Source: Cystobasidiopsis lactophilus (Eukaryota > Basidiomycota > Agaricostilbomycetes > Agaricostilbales > Chionosphaeraceae). Taken from it: a DNA stretch of 64,000 nucleotides. The notes beneath the pieces are model-generated. The model did not search any database and had not been told where the DNA came from. It was given only the letters and a program-made list of their open reading frames with translations. Numbering within the stretch: the stretch's first letter is position 1; every line of letters starts with the position of its first letter. Both the position numbers and the translations under genes were made by a program. This document shows, piece after piece, positions 53,489 to 64,000 of the stretch. The stretch lies in contig BCIO01000006.1 of the NCBI GenBank assembly GCA_001599975.1, positions 987,587 through 1,051,586 on the forward strand, written 5' to 3'.

Positions 53489-55750
53489 ATGGCGTTCGAA
53501 CAAGTTCAATGGGAGCGCCATTTTTCGTTGTTGAAGGAGGTCGTCCGCGATGAAGGGCCAAACATCGCGGGGTTGGCCATCGCTGCCTACGTCGTTTACT
53601 GGCTCGCGGTCTACATTCAAGTCCGACTTCAAGTGCTCGGCATGCCTGGGCTCCATTCGGTCTTCGAGGTGGCCCAAAACGGCATGCGCGCCCAGCTGCC
53701 TCACATCCCTCTGCTCTTCCCAGTCGCCGACCATACAATCACGGATCCATGGAAGAGTGCGTTCCCTTTGCCTGTATCTCGCAGCGATCAAATCTGAACG
53801 GCCCGCTTTGTTTGAAGAGTACGGCGACGCCCGGTCGGATGTGTTGGCCGCCACTGCAGTGACCACCGACCATGCGATGTACTTAATCGGCTCACCAGAA
53901 CTCGCGCAGGAAGTCTGTGCCAAGCCTGTCCTGTTCCCAAAGCCGACCGCCGTAAGCTCTCCCGCTCTTCGATCCGCAAGAAAAAGCTCAGGCGTCGATC
54001 CCACCGCAGATCTGGCGCTATCAAGCTATCAACGCCTTCGGAGTGAACATTGTCTCTGCTGAGTCTGGTGAAGAATGGCGCCGCCACAGAAGCGTGGTGC
54101 GCGGCTGCTTTGGCGATCCGATCATGCAGTTCGCTTGGGACAAGTCGACGGAGGGGCTTCAAGTAATGATCAAAGGCCAAGGCATCGAGAACGGCGGCAT
54201 TGTTGGCGACCTATATCGCTGCCTGGAACGACTCACGCTCATCGTGATTGCATCGGCGGGCTTTGGGATGGATTTGCCCTGGCTCACTGAAGAGACGGCA
54301 GACGACAGCGGCCTCAGTGAGTCGGCGAACCTGGCCTCCTTTCACTCAAATTCAATGCTAAATATAACATTGTCCAGTGCCCTTTGGCGAAGCCTTGAAT
54401 ACCGTGGACGACAACATCACACACTCGCTTCTCACGCCGAAGATTTTCTTCAAGTTGCCCAATAAGCAGTTAGTCCTTATCGCCCATCATCGTGGCATCG
54501 TTTAATCTCACTCATTCACAGCCTTCGTCGCGTGGGCCGTGCAAATGACTCGCTGCACGAGCATATTGACCGGATGGCCGCCGAAAAGCGCGCCGAGCTG
54601 CTTCAAGTCTGGCACGAATGCAAGGCTTCTGGCGAGCAGTTCAGAGCTCCGAAAGATCTGTTTGGCACTCTGGTCGGAGCTCAGGTTGAGCTCGAAATGC
54701 TCGAAGCGGGCCAAGCGGACAAGAGCAAAGTCGTTGGCCTCAAAGCGAGCGAGGTGTCGGGCAACATCTGTAAGCCAAAGTCTAGCTTTCAAGCTCAACA
54801 GCTGGTCTGACTGCCCAAATCCTCTTCTAGTCACGTTCTTGGTTGCCGGGTTTGTAAACTGTCAATGCTTGCCATCACACCCGGCTGATCGTGATGTGTT
54901 TGGACAGCCATGAAACCACATCTCACACCATCACATTCACCCTGGCGTTCCTCTCGCTGCACCCAGAAATCCAGGAGGAGCTTTATCAGAACATCACGAC
55001 CGCTTGCCCCGACGGCTTCCCAAGTGGGTCCTCATTCGGAGCTGCCCAGCACACTACTAATGGGAATGCTTTTAAAAGCTTACAAGGACATCTCGAAGCT
55101 CGACCCTGTTCTGGCAGCTTGTTATGAAGCTCTGCGGCTGCGAGACATGTCCATTTTCATCCCCAAAACTGCGGCTGAAGACACCACCCTGACGTACAAC
55201 CGATGGGACGAGTTTGGAAATGTCACACCCGTGGTCCAGAACATCAAAAAGGGCTCCCGCATCATCATCGACACACCGGCTGTGCAGCGCAATCCTTTTC
55301 ACTGGCCTTCACCAAAGAAGTACGATCCTTCTCGCCACATGCCTGGCAACAAGAACATCTTCGCAGGTCAGAGTGCTCGCTGAGCTTCCTTTGAGTGGCA
55401 TGCTGACCCTCTGGACGACAGGCTTCAGTTTAGTGAGTGTCCTATAGCGATCCTCGTCTTGCTCGCTTTACTAACTTGATGTGGGGCAAAGGGACAGCGA
55501 ATGTGTATAGGAAAGAGGTATGCCGAGTACGAACTGGTCGCGATGCTCTCACATTTGGTACGCTGCTGGTTGTGCGACTTCCTTCTTCAACGCGCTCACG
55601 CCCGAATGGCAGGTCAAAATGTACAAGTTTTATCCTGTCGAGGTCTACCCAGGCGAGACCATGAAGGCTATGGAAGCGCGCATGCTGTCGTCCACCGAAG
55701 GCATGTCGCTGACGCCAACCAGCTGGCCCATGCGATTTGAGAAACGTTGA
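53489..55750 (+). CDS. Cytochrome P450 monooxygenase
   Basis: The start ATG is at 53489. A membrane anchor (NIAGLAIAAYVVYWLAVYI) precedes the catalytic domain. AINAFGVNIVSAESGEEWRR HRSVV is the C-helix region with WRRHR. The I-helix is TFLVAGHETTSHTITFTLAF (AGxETT). The K-helix ExxR is in CYEALRLRDMS. VQRNPFHWPSPKKYDPSRHM precedes the haem exon, where splicing at GTGAGT gives FSL-GQRMCIGKRYAEYEL, matching FxxGxRxCxG. The C-terminus ends SLTPTSWPMRFEKR. About 590 residues; at least eight introns. An ER-bound haem enzyme. Subfamily cannot be set by eye. It sits between the kinase and the flavin monooxygenase. Confidence 0.9.
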
Positions 55751-56154
55751 TTGGGCCTATCTGTGCGGAAACATGCGAAAGATCGTACCATATACTGCAA
55801 TGCGTTGTCCAAGTGAGCCGAGCACAGTCACACTCTTGCTCTCATACCGCCGGCGCCTCCGCCACCTGAACTAGTACTTCCATGATTTCGCACCGACATC
55901 TCGGCACTCCGCCTGATCTACTTTACCCCTCATTTCGGTTTATATTACCTTTCACGCGCCCCGCTGGCTCAGCAGCTCGAAGATGCCGCATCGGCACTAA
56001 TTTCGGCGCAGCCTTGGTCCCACAGTTCGCCCTGCACAGCCAGCTGCTCCTTCTCCCTGCTGTTTGCCACACTCGCTACTAACAATTCACCCCATTTGCC
56101 GACGCATCAAACTCCAAAGCCTTACCCGCCACCGCCGTCAACAGACTCAACACA
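55751..56154. promoter_or_regulatory. Promoter region of the flavin monooxygenase
   Basis: 404 bp between tandem genes. A CGGCGCCTCCG stretch near 55850 and C-rich leader just before the ATG. No gene. Confidence 0.4.
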
Positions 56155-58715
56155 ATGGCTGCTATTCCCGGCGCGGACACTGAAGGCCTCAATGGCCTGC
56201 TTGCTACCGTTGGGCTCCTTTGTCCCATTTGCAATAGCGGCAGTTGGCTCATACAAGCAAACAGATGGCGAAAAAGTCCTGGCGTAAAGCCAAACAACCG
56301 CTTCACGGGAAAGTGACTGTAAGCCCAAGGAAGATGCCGTGCGGACCAGAGCCCAAGCTTGTGGCGTACAGGAACCCATCGAGAGCACCGTGGATGCCCA
56401 AGCGATCGCTCAAGAGTGGATGAATGGTTTGGCTCATGCCACTTCGACCAACGATGCTGGAGCTTTCAGCTCGCTCTTCTGGTCAGAGGGCTGGTAAGTC
56501 CAGCTGTTGTCTAATCTTCCCAATCGAGTCTCATTGACTGGCCCAGGTGGCGCGACCGGCTGTCCTTCACGTGGTAAGCACGCCGGGCTAGCTACCATCT
56601 TAACAGGAGAGCTGGCTTACAACTTCTCCAGGGACATCCGCTCTCTTTGCGGCACAAAACTGCTCGAAGAAGCTTTCCAGTTCACCAATGCGCGCGCTGC
56701 TCCCCGAGACTTTGCTTTCATTGCCCCTCCTCCTGCTGTCATCCAAGCCTACGACGACATTTCTTTCCTTCAGGCTCATTTCAAGTTCAACACCAAGGTC
56801 TCGCAAAATGTCGGTGTTGTCAACCTCGTCCGTATTGCGGGCAAGTACCTGGCCTGGACGCTTTACACCGAGCTGGATGAACTGCATGGCTTTGGACCGG
56901 TCCCAAGACCCAAGGGCACCTCCAAAGGGTTTTCGACTTGGAAAGAGCAGCGCGAAGCTGAGCTCGAGTCGGTCTCGACAACACCCGCGGTCCTCATCAG
57001 TCAGTGCATCATTGCTTTCTGCAGGACGATGTCGGTTTCACGCTAACGCACCGACGCAGTTGGTGCCGGTCACTCGGGCCTGTTCATTGCAGCTCATCTC
57101 AAGTCCCTCGGCGTCCCGGCGTTGCTTGTAGAGCAGAACGAGCGTGTTGGCGACAACTGGCGCAATCGCTATGACAATCTCAGCTTGCACGACATCGTCC
57201 ACTGCCAACATTTTCCCTTCATGCCCTTCCCGGAGACCTGGCCTCTCTTTTGTCCCTCTGGAAAGTTTGGCGATTGGCTTGAGACATACGCGAAGACGCT
57301 CGACTTGAACGTGTGGACTTCTTCGCAAGTGGTAAAGGCCGGCTGGAGCGAGGCCGAGAAACAATGGACAGTCAAGGTCAGCCGCAAGGGGCTGGGTGAG
57401 AAGGTCTTGGTGGCCAAGCAAGTCGTTGTGGCTAGTGGCCTTGGTGCGAGCAAGGCCTGGTCGCCCGCTCCCGTGCCAGGCCAAGACAAATTTCCGGGCA
57501 AGATCCTCCACGCGTCCGAATTCAAGTCCGGCGAGGGGTGGAAGGGACGCAAAGCTCTTGTTGTTGGAACAGGGAGCAGTGGCTGGGATCTCGTGCATGA
57601 CCTGCACTCCTGGGGCGCCGACGTTACGATGCTTCAGCGCAGTCCTTGTTATGGCAAGTCTCTCGGTGCTCTTACTTTTAATGAGCGAATAATAACAGAT
57701 TCTGAACAGTCATGAGCACGTCCAAAGGAGTTCCGTACCTGCTGGCTCCTCTTTACCAAGAGAACGGCCCGCCGATCGAGCTGGCTGACCGTCTTTCGCA
57801 AGCTATGGTCAGTGCTTCCATTTGTGTTTTACTGAAGGTTGATTTGACGCATTCGAGGTGTTACAGCCCTACCTGGCCGCTCAACTTTTGGTGACCCGCA
57901 AGGTGGACGAGATTGCCGAGCTGGACAAGGACCTCCTTGCTGGCCTCGAGGCGAAGGGTTTCAGGACGTGGAAAGGCCAAGACGGAGGAGGAGCTTTGGT
58001 ACGACCAACGCGCACGTGCTCTTGAAGGCGGTTTTGCTCACGTCTGCACAGGAACTGGCGGTGAAGCGTGGCGGCGGCCTCTACTTTGACAGGTAAGCAG
58101 TGAATCGCTCCTGGTTTCGTTTCTTTTCTTATGAGGACTGTCGAATGCATCAGCGGAGGATGCCCTTTGGTTATTGACGGCAAAGTGCGAGTGCAGCCCG
58201 GAACGATCAAGAGCTTTGACGGCAAGAGCCTCACATTCTCGGATAATCACACTGAGGACTTCGACCTAATCGTTTTCGCTACTGGCTTTGATACGGTGAA
58301 GAATGGACTGCGGCCAATATTTGGGGACCTGGTGTCGAGCGTGAGTCGCCCATTCTGCTGCCGGGTTGTCTCACACCTTACTCGCCGCTTTAGCTTGACG
58401 ATCTGTGGGGTGCCGACGAAGAAGGAGAGATGAAGGGCTTGTGGCGGCCAATGGGGCACCCGGTAAGTGTTTCCCAGGTCTTGCAGGGTGCTTGGCCCAT
58501 CAGCTAATTGGTGGCTTCAGGCTCTGCATGCTCAACTCGGTGCGGGTTTCTCTTCACTTGGCCCAAATTACGTGTCAGCTTATGAAGATGCAGGTAACAT
58601 CCAAATGTCCCGCGTAAACTCCAAGCTCGTCGTGCGCGGCATTGTGGCTCAGTTGAATGGTCTGGCCGAGCAACCCTTCCCCAGGTCTTTCAACAACAAC
58701 GAGGAGACCTTCTAA
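56155..58715 (+). CDS. Flavin-dependent monooxygenase with NTF2-like N-terminal domain
   Basis: ATG 56155 (MAAIPGADTEGLNGLLAT) starts exon 1. The NTF2-like part has STVDAQAIAQEWMNGLAHAT, DAGAFSSLFWSEGWWRDRLS and FTWDIRSLCG. The FAD motif is VLIVGAGHSGLFIAAHLKSL (GxGxxG), then RVGDNWRNRYDNLSLHD. FPGKILHASEF matches the FMO signature FxGxxxHxxxF. The NADPH motif is ALVVGTGSSGWDLVHDLHSW. Later come FDLIVFATGFDTVKNGLRPI with the ATGF block, LWRPMGHPALHAQLGAGFSS and a C-terminus ending NNEETF. It should insert one oxygen atom into a substrate heteroatom or ketone. About 620 residues, ten or more exons. Last member of the cluster; 63 bp from convergent MED6. Confidence 0.87.
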
Positions 58716-58778
58716 CCAGCAGACGCTGTCGTGAAATGAATGGCTACTAGTAATACAATCTTGCCTGTCCTGCAGTGT

Positions 58779-59869
58779 CTAAGAGGGCGGCGGGAAGAAT
58801 TGCTGGGCGGTGGCTTGAAATGCGCGGGCTGCCAAGTACGAATTGGAGATGACTTCCGCCTGCTTGTCGCTCTCCTTCCTCTTCTCAGAGGTTGCCGTCG
58901 CCACAGCTGGTGTTTCTTCTGCCGTCGCAGGCGCTGGAGTCGGAGCCACACTGTCGCCGGCTGGCGCAGCGTCGGCGGACAGTCGCTCCTCTCGACTCGG
59001 CTCCAGAACTTGGAAGTACGTCGCCCTCCTGGGGTGGAATGCCGGTGCTTTGGCTTTGATGAGTTCGAAAGAAGAACGGAAAGCATGTATCGAAGTGAGC
59101 TGCCCGCAACTTGAGGCCTCGGCTGCCACCCCAGAACTCATGAGCTTACAAGTCGACTTGAGATGACTTGGTACAGATCGGGTGCTTGGCTGTCGTGCTT
59201 TTGAGCACATTTCGAGCACATTTAAACCAGAGCTGCTCACTAGACGCTCTCGTTCATCACATAGTAGGCGGCAATCGGACGAGCTGCGACGAGAAGTTGA
59301 GGCGGTGGCCACAAAACAGTCGGAACACCCCGCTCACTATCAGTGGGGCTCATTCTCTGGCGTTTGAGGATGATGAAGAGGTGGGGAGGGATGGAGTGGA
59401 CCAGCGCAAACTCGACGCCGACGAACCGCCTGCGCGTTCACAGATGAGCGCTGTCCTAGGCTGCAACATGAGGAAGACCCACTTGAGCTGCTCTGATTCG
59501 TTGTGTATCGTGTCTTGAGCGGCATACTGGGTCTGCATGCGCCAGACCTGGTTGGTCGACTGCCGATCCCAAAAAGGCGACTGTCCGCACAAAGTGCTCG
59601 GATCAGAGGACGCTTCGCGGTTGGCAGAGCCCATCTCGTACCTCTGCAAAGTAGCTGATGACGTTCTCGTTGGTCAGAGAGCCAGCCCACTACGCAAAAT
59701 TCCAGGTGAGCATCTGCCTTCTCCCTAGGCTTCAAATGGCGAGAGCGCGCACGGCGAGGTACTCTGGGTGCCGCCAGACGATCTGCAGAAGTCCAAATCA
59801 GCTTAAACTCTAGTCCCAAGCGGCCAGGAAGGGTCGCACATTAGTCAAATTCTCAGAGACGCCGGACAT
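58779..59869 (-). CDS. MED6: Mediator complex subunit 6
   Basis: ATG 59869 starts exon 1 ([10 protein letters not shown]). Then [76 protein letters not shown] and [10 protein letters not shown] follow in separate short exons, each splice in frame; together they are the conserved MED6 core. The C-terminal exon reads [33 protein letters not shown] and a low-complexity Ala/Pro/Thr tail ending [11 protein letters not shown]6 is a head-module subunit required for RNA polymerase II transcription. About 250 residues in about eight exons, several only 30-50 nt, so automated callers could easily miss it. Confidence 0.88.
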
Positions 59870-60000
59870 GCTGCTTTGGCGGACGCAGCGCAAGAAAAGC
59901 TTAAAGCGGGTGGCGAACTTTCGTGTGGCGCTTGATAAATGCAAAAAGAGGTACTGCCGTGAGAAGAATGCGGGTGGTGCGACGAGAATAGTATGGGATT

Positions 60001-61203
60001 CTAAGAGACCAAGGCAGGCTTCGTCCACCTGCCGAGTGTGTAATTGGCCCGGATGACCAGCAGGTCCAGAGCCATTTTGATCGAGTCTTGCACGAGCTGC
60101 ATCTTGCTGCCCTCGACCTCTTGCCAAGTAATGGGTATCTCGACGACGGGAATGTGGGCCAGCAGGGCCAGCGTGAGCACCTCGATATCGAAAATCCACC
60201 CTTCCTGCGAGTGACGAGTACGCCTTATCAGAGCTGAAGGTAGTATGATGAGATGAAGGTCCACGCACAACATGCATGTAAGGAAAGATGGAGCGGGCCG
60301 AGTTGCGAGTGAATAATTTGAAGCCGCACTGGGTGTCGTCGACGGAGGATATGCCGAGCAGCCGCAAATAGAGGTGGAAGGAGCGCATTAAGAAGTTTCG
60401 AACGAAGGAGCGCTGTGGGCAGCATATGAAGCCATGGTCCGAAATTGGACAAAGGTGGAAGACACCCACTTTGACCACTGCCTCCGTGTGGACCATGTGT
60501 GCCCGGCTGCCCAAGACGATGCCATGCCCTTCCGAAGTGGTAATCTTGGTCATTGCCTCTTCCAGTAGGTCTAGGTCCGCGAACCGAGACGCAGCGTCGG
60601 CATCAGCAAACAGCACTCGCTCTCCCCTGGCGAACATCATGCCCTGTTGGCAGCAGAGATCCTACACATGAACAGATATTCAAACAGATGTAAAGGAGGG
60701 AAGGCAACCAACATGAGTGACGGCGCCGCCCTTGCCTCTGTTGACGGCGAGCTTGATGACGCGAACGTGCTGGCCGCCTTTTGCCTGCTTGGCCAGCTCC
60801 AAAGCGACCTGCACCGTGTCGTCCTTGGAGCCATCATCTACGACCAGGATCTCGTAGTCGCCCTGCCTGGCCTCCAAATGCAGCAGCGCCTCTTGCAGCA
60901 TGCTGGGCAACCTCCGAGCTTCGTTGTAGGCTGGCACGATCAGCGTCAAGGACACCGTTGGCTCTGAGTCGTCCAGGATGGAGGCCAGAGGTGCGCCATC
61001 GGTCTTGGACGTGCTGAAGTAGACGCACTCGCTGGGGAGCCGCTTGCGAGGGACGGGCGACAGCAGCACCAAAATCGACCAGCCGGCCTGTCATGCTCGC
61101 AGGTCAGCACTGGCAGCCAGACAGGGCAAGGGCGAGGGGAGCGCACAACGACCAAGGCCAGCAGCGCTACGGCAGCGGCAGCAGCGATCCAAGCATAGGT
61201 CAT
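60001..61203 (-). CDS. ALG5: Dolichyl-phosphate beta-glucosyltransferase
   Basis: The start ATG is at 61203. Exon 1 encodes a single membrane anchor ([21 protein letters not shown]). The GT2 catalytic domain follows: [71 protein letters not shown] (the DxD-type motif DAD), [58 protein letters not shown], and [20 protein letters not shown]. The C-terminus ends RWTKPALVS. The enzyme makes dolichyl-phosphate-glucose at the ER for N-glycan assembly. Six introns or so; about 335-340 residues, normal. Confidence 0.93.
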
Positions 61204-63038
61204 TGCATGTTGAATTTGGTGGCCTCGGAGCAAGCAGTTTGTCGAGCGACGTCGATGCCTCGCTCGCTTCCCATGCGCTTGTGGCTTTCACACTTTGTTC
61301 ATTGCAGACTATAGCCAGTGCGCCCAGCAGGCCAGAGCCCAGACACGCAGAGGAGGGCGATCATGCGCTCATGCACCTCTTGTTTGGATTCCGACCGATA
61401 ACATGAACCTCGAGCCTCTGTTGTGCTTGCGTGCCAGTGTCGTTCGAAAGCTGACTGCCAGGAGGAACCTTGACGCCGACATTCTCTTCAAGAGCGACCG
61501 CCAAGCTGCCGGCAAAATGGAGCAGAGAGCGCTGCCGTCCGTGCGCACCATCGAGCAGCCAATCTTCAGCGCATGGAAGCCGGCGTGGGCTTACCACTGC
61601 GCCAGAGACGACCACCAGCGTGCAGAGTCTGGATCTGGGCTGGCCTGTCTTGGAAACATTCGGCTGGGCCAAGGGCGGGCTGCAGCGACCGATGGCCGGT
61701 GTGCATGCTGTCGACTGCCAGGTCGAGCTGCTCCGGCGGCCTTCTGCCTGGGTCTGGGATGCTGAACTCTTGTTGAGGAGTTGAAGCCGAACGACGCCAC
61801 CGGCAAGCCGGCCTGGCGAACGCAAAGACCAGCTTCGCGCCCGGCCGACTTTCGAGGGACCGACCGACTGACCGTCTGCAGGCGTCCTTCTCGTTCTATG
61901 AAGACTCTTCAAACGTCCTTGGAGGGTGGGAGGCCGACGGAAGATCGACGGCTTCGACTCAGCCTTCGCTGGTGCTGCCATCGACTTGATGTCTTGACGC
62001 TTGCTGGGCCAGGACACAAGCGCCGCTCTGCCCGCCAAATGATCAGCTTGGAGCAGGCCTTTGGACTTGGGAAAAACGGGACCAACGTCGCCACGAGTTT
62101 CCATTGGTCCAACTGCCTCAATACCTTAAATGGCCGTCGCGTCTTCCCCTGGCTGGACGAACGTCGCAGTGGTGACTACTGCCAGCAGCATTGTTGTATG
62201 CCTGTACGATGGCTTACGCGGAAAGGTGGTGGTCGACTGCTTGTTTGGCGTGGCCATCGCGTGAAGTTAATTCGGCTTGCGATCGCCACACACGAGCAAG
62301 ATTATTCCAGGGCCGCGCACCCCAACAGCAAAACACAAACAAAGCTCTATCGATTCCAGGGTCCTGCAACAACAACAGGCAAATCGCGTTTGTTATATCT
62401 GGCGGCGTCGGGCTTGGCTTTCGGGTTGCTTTCTGTGTGCGTGGGATCAGCAAGGCTCGCATTCCTCGGGCCTCTGTGTTTGTTGTGGCCATCAACGCTG
62501 CGGTCGCTCGGGAAGGACAGACCGACGCGAGGGACAACAACCGTCACAAAGCTTGCCGCGTTTTGGGACGATATGCCTCTGCCCGCCAAGGGATACAACG
62601 TGTTTTGGTTTGTTTACTTCGAGTGTTTTTGCCCTGGCGACTGCGTCGGCAGGCGTGAAGGCGCACGTTCAGAAGCCTATCACAGCGCGACTTGCACGGT
62701 CGCGCCGTGTGACAGGGTGATCGGGTCCAAAAGGATACTTTTTGCCTTCGAACATCTCCCTCCTCGGGCGAGCTGGGCGTGTGCGAAAGTGGGTTGGCCC
62801 ATTCCACGCTATAGCTTGATTGCTGTTTGTTTTCCAAGAACCGTTGGAAAGGGCCAATTCGCATAAAAGCGCGCTTGCACTTCTTGCTCCCTCTCCATTC
62901 AGTTCTCTCTCTCTTCTTCAAGAAAAAGCCCAAAAAACTTCTCTTGACCACACTCCTTTGAACCCTCACACTCTTTTAACAACCCAAAACCAGCCTCCTT
63001 CACCACCCTCAACCCCAACACCAACCCAACCAGCAAAC
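61204..63038. promoter_or_regulatory. Long divergent region upstream of ALG5 and a strongly promoted secreted gene
   Basis: 1.83 kb without a gene I can support, the longest such stretch here. Near the right end lie a TATA-like CATAAAAG (62862-62869), a pyrimidine-rich tract (about 62880-62935) and a CA/CCA-rich leader up to ATG 63039, the layout of highly expressed fungal genes. A 361-codon open frame at 61781-62866 has Arg/Leu/Trp/Cys-rich, unprotein-like composition. Confidence 0.55.
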
Positions 63039-64000
63039 ATGCGTTCTACCATTGCATCCGTGGCTTTCGCCCTCTTCGCCTTGTCCGGCTCCGTCTCCGC
63101 CTTCACTGACTCCGCTGACTCTGGTGCGTTCCCGCTTCCCGCTTCTTCTCTTGTTTTTTTACGCAAAGTTTGCTCACTCTCGGCGCGTCTCCCGCACAGG
63201 TCTTGCAGCCCGCGACAACGTCTTCGCCCGCTCTGAGCTCACCAAGCGTCGCCCCAACCACGCCGATGCTTACGGCTACCCGCACAACCGTGGCCCTCAC
63301 ATGGGCTCCGGCAAGATGACCCCTGGCGGCTACAAGGACCCTGTCAAGTCCAACCAGGGCGCCGAGTGCAAGCGCGGTTCGTTCTCTTTGCCTTTTCCCG
63401 CCAGCGACCTCGGTGTTTACTTTTTTTGTGCCGCGCTTCTGCAGACAACCAGTGCCACGTCAACACCCATTTGGGCGCTGCCATCTGCGACGAGGGCGTC
63501 TGCTCTTTCCGTACGCGCTTTTCTCTTCTTCCCGCCTGCCCAGCGCATTTGAGCTGACAAACATCTACGCGCTCCCAGGATGCCTCGGTGACTCCCGCAA
63601 GAACGGCAACACCTGCGTCGGCCCCTTCGTTGCCCCCTCGTGCCGCAAGGGTGTGTTTACGTTCCCCGTCTTTCTTGCTTGTGAGCCGGTAGCTGACCGC
63701 GAGCTTGCCCTCCACAGACTACAACTGCCCCCGCACCCACGTCGCCCACGCCAGGTCCGTCTGCACCAGCGAGTCCTTGTGCTCGTTCGCCTGCGACGAG
63801 GGCTACCACGCCGTCGGCAACACCTGCGCCAAGGACAGCACCAAGTGCGGCCGCGAGACCTGCGCCGACCTCGGCCCCGGTGGTTACAACACCTGCTCCA
63901 AGTCCGGCAAGTGCGTGCCCAACTGCGAGACCTACCTCGGCTACGCCCTTTACACCAACGACAAGGAGACCGAGTACAAGTGCATCAACACCAACACTGA
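63039..64000 (+). CDS. Cysteine-rich secreted protein, partial at window end
   Basis: ATG 63039 gives a signal peptide (MRSTIASVAFALFALSGSVS, then AFTDSADSG). A phase-1 intron (63124-63199, GTGCGT to CACAG) leads to LAARDNVFARSELTKRRPNH with a KR-R Kex2-type site. Cysteine-rich exons follow: AECKR-DNQCHVNTHLGAAIC, DEGVCSF-RCLGDSRKNGNTC, VGPFVAPSCRK-DYNCPRTH, VCTSESLCSFACDEGYHAVG and KCGRETCADLGPGGYNTCSK, with EGF-like Cys spacing. At least five exons; codons strongly prefer C at the third position, as in highly expressed genes. The gene runs past 64000. Function unknown; a cell-wall or secreted effector-like protein is plausible. Confidence 0.8.

Noticed and set aside
45089-58715. Classical secondary-metabolite cluster
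   Set aside because: No polyketide synthase, peptide synthetase, terpene synthase or prenyltransferase is present; CoA-transferase and mitochondrial carrier fit catabolism better.
61781-62866. A 361-codon open frame on the plus strand
   Set aside because: Composition is Arg/Trp/Cys-rich, with no domain, no hydrophobic core pattern and no splice-supported extension. It lies in the promoter region of a strongly expressed gene.

Overview
The window is nuclear DNA of a fungus, most likely a basidiomycete yeast or dimorphic species (Pucciniomycotina is my best guess, not proven). The evidence is gene density of about one per 2 kb, many introns of 40-75 nt, donor sites of the type GTGCGT/GTTCGT/GTACGT, GC-rich coding sequence, a Zn2Cys6 regulator, and fungal versions of COX16, SNF4, TRAPPC5, TCF25/Rqc1, MED6 and ALG5. 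I see no transposon, LTR, tRNA, rRNA or CRISPR array.

Layout. 0.7-9.2 kb is housekeeping: an F-box/LRR protein, WDR83/MORG1, COX16 (sharing a short divergent promoter with WDR83), an unrecognised coiled-coil-like protein, and the AMPK gamma subunit SNF4. 9.2-23.3 kb is an island of small, duplicated, lineage-restricted genes around TRAPPC5. It holds two copies of a small basic protein (family A), three copies of an unknown family P, four copies of a small zinc-ribbon-like protein (ZR1-ZR4, the last degraded), and a decayed partial duplicate of the neighbouring MFAP1 gene. 23.3-25.3 kb carries the intact MFAP1-type spliceosomal gene. Its C-terminus is a chain of CCHC zinc knuckles built from phase-0 exons that each run from one knuckle's histidine to the next knuckle's histidine, followed by an Arg/Ser-rich tail. 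A predicted 9-nt microexon supplies the histidine of the first knuckle.

25.4-42.8 kb is mixed. It holds a small protein whose stop codon overlaps that of convergent TCF25/Rqc1, a secreted HEGAH metallopeptidase, a xylitol/sorbitol-type dehydrogenase, an unknown protein of about 550-600 residues, a GPI-anchored glyoxal oxidase, a small secreted protein, a dysferlin-domain (Spo73/Mug65-like) protein and an FHIT-like HIT hydrolase.

43.4-58.7 kb looks like one metabolic cluster: an SDR, a Zn2Cys6 regulator, a family III CoA-transferase, a dicarboxylate-type mitochondrial carrier, an APH-fold small-molecule kinase, a cytochrome P450 and a flavin monooxygenase with an NTF2-like N-terminus, several in divergent pairs. 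I infer an inducible catabolic route (oxidation, oxygenation, CoA activation, phosphorylation, mitochondrial import); the substrate is unknown. 58.8-61.2 kb returns to housekeeping (MED6, ALG5). The window ends in a cysteine-rich secreted protein with a strong-looking promoter after a 1.8 kb spacer.
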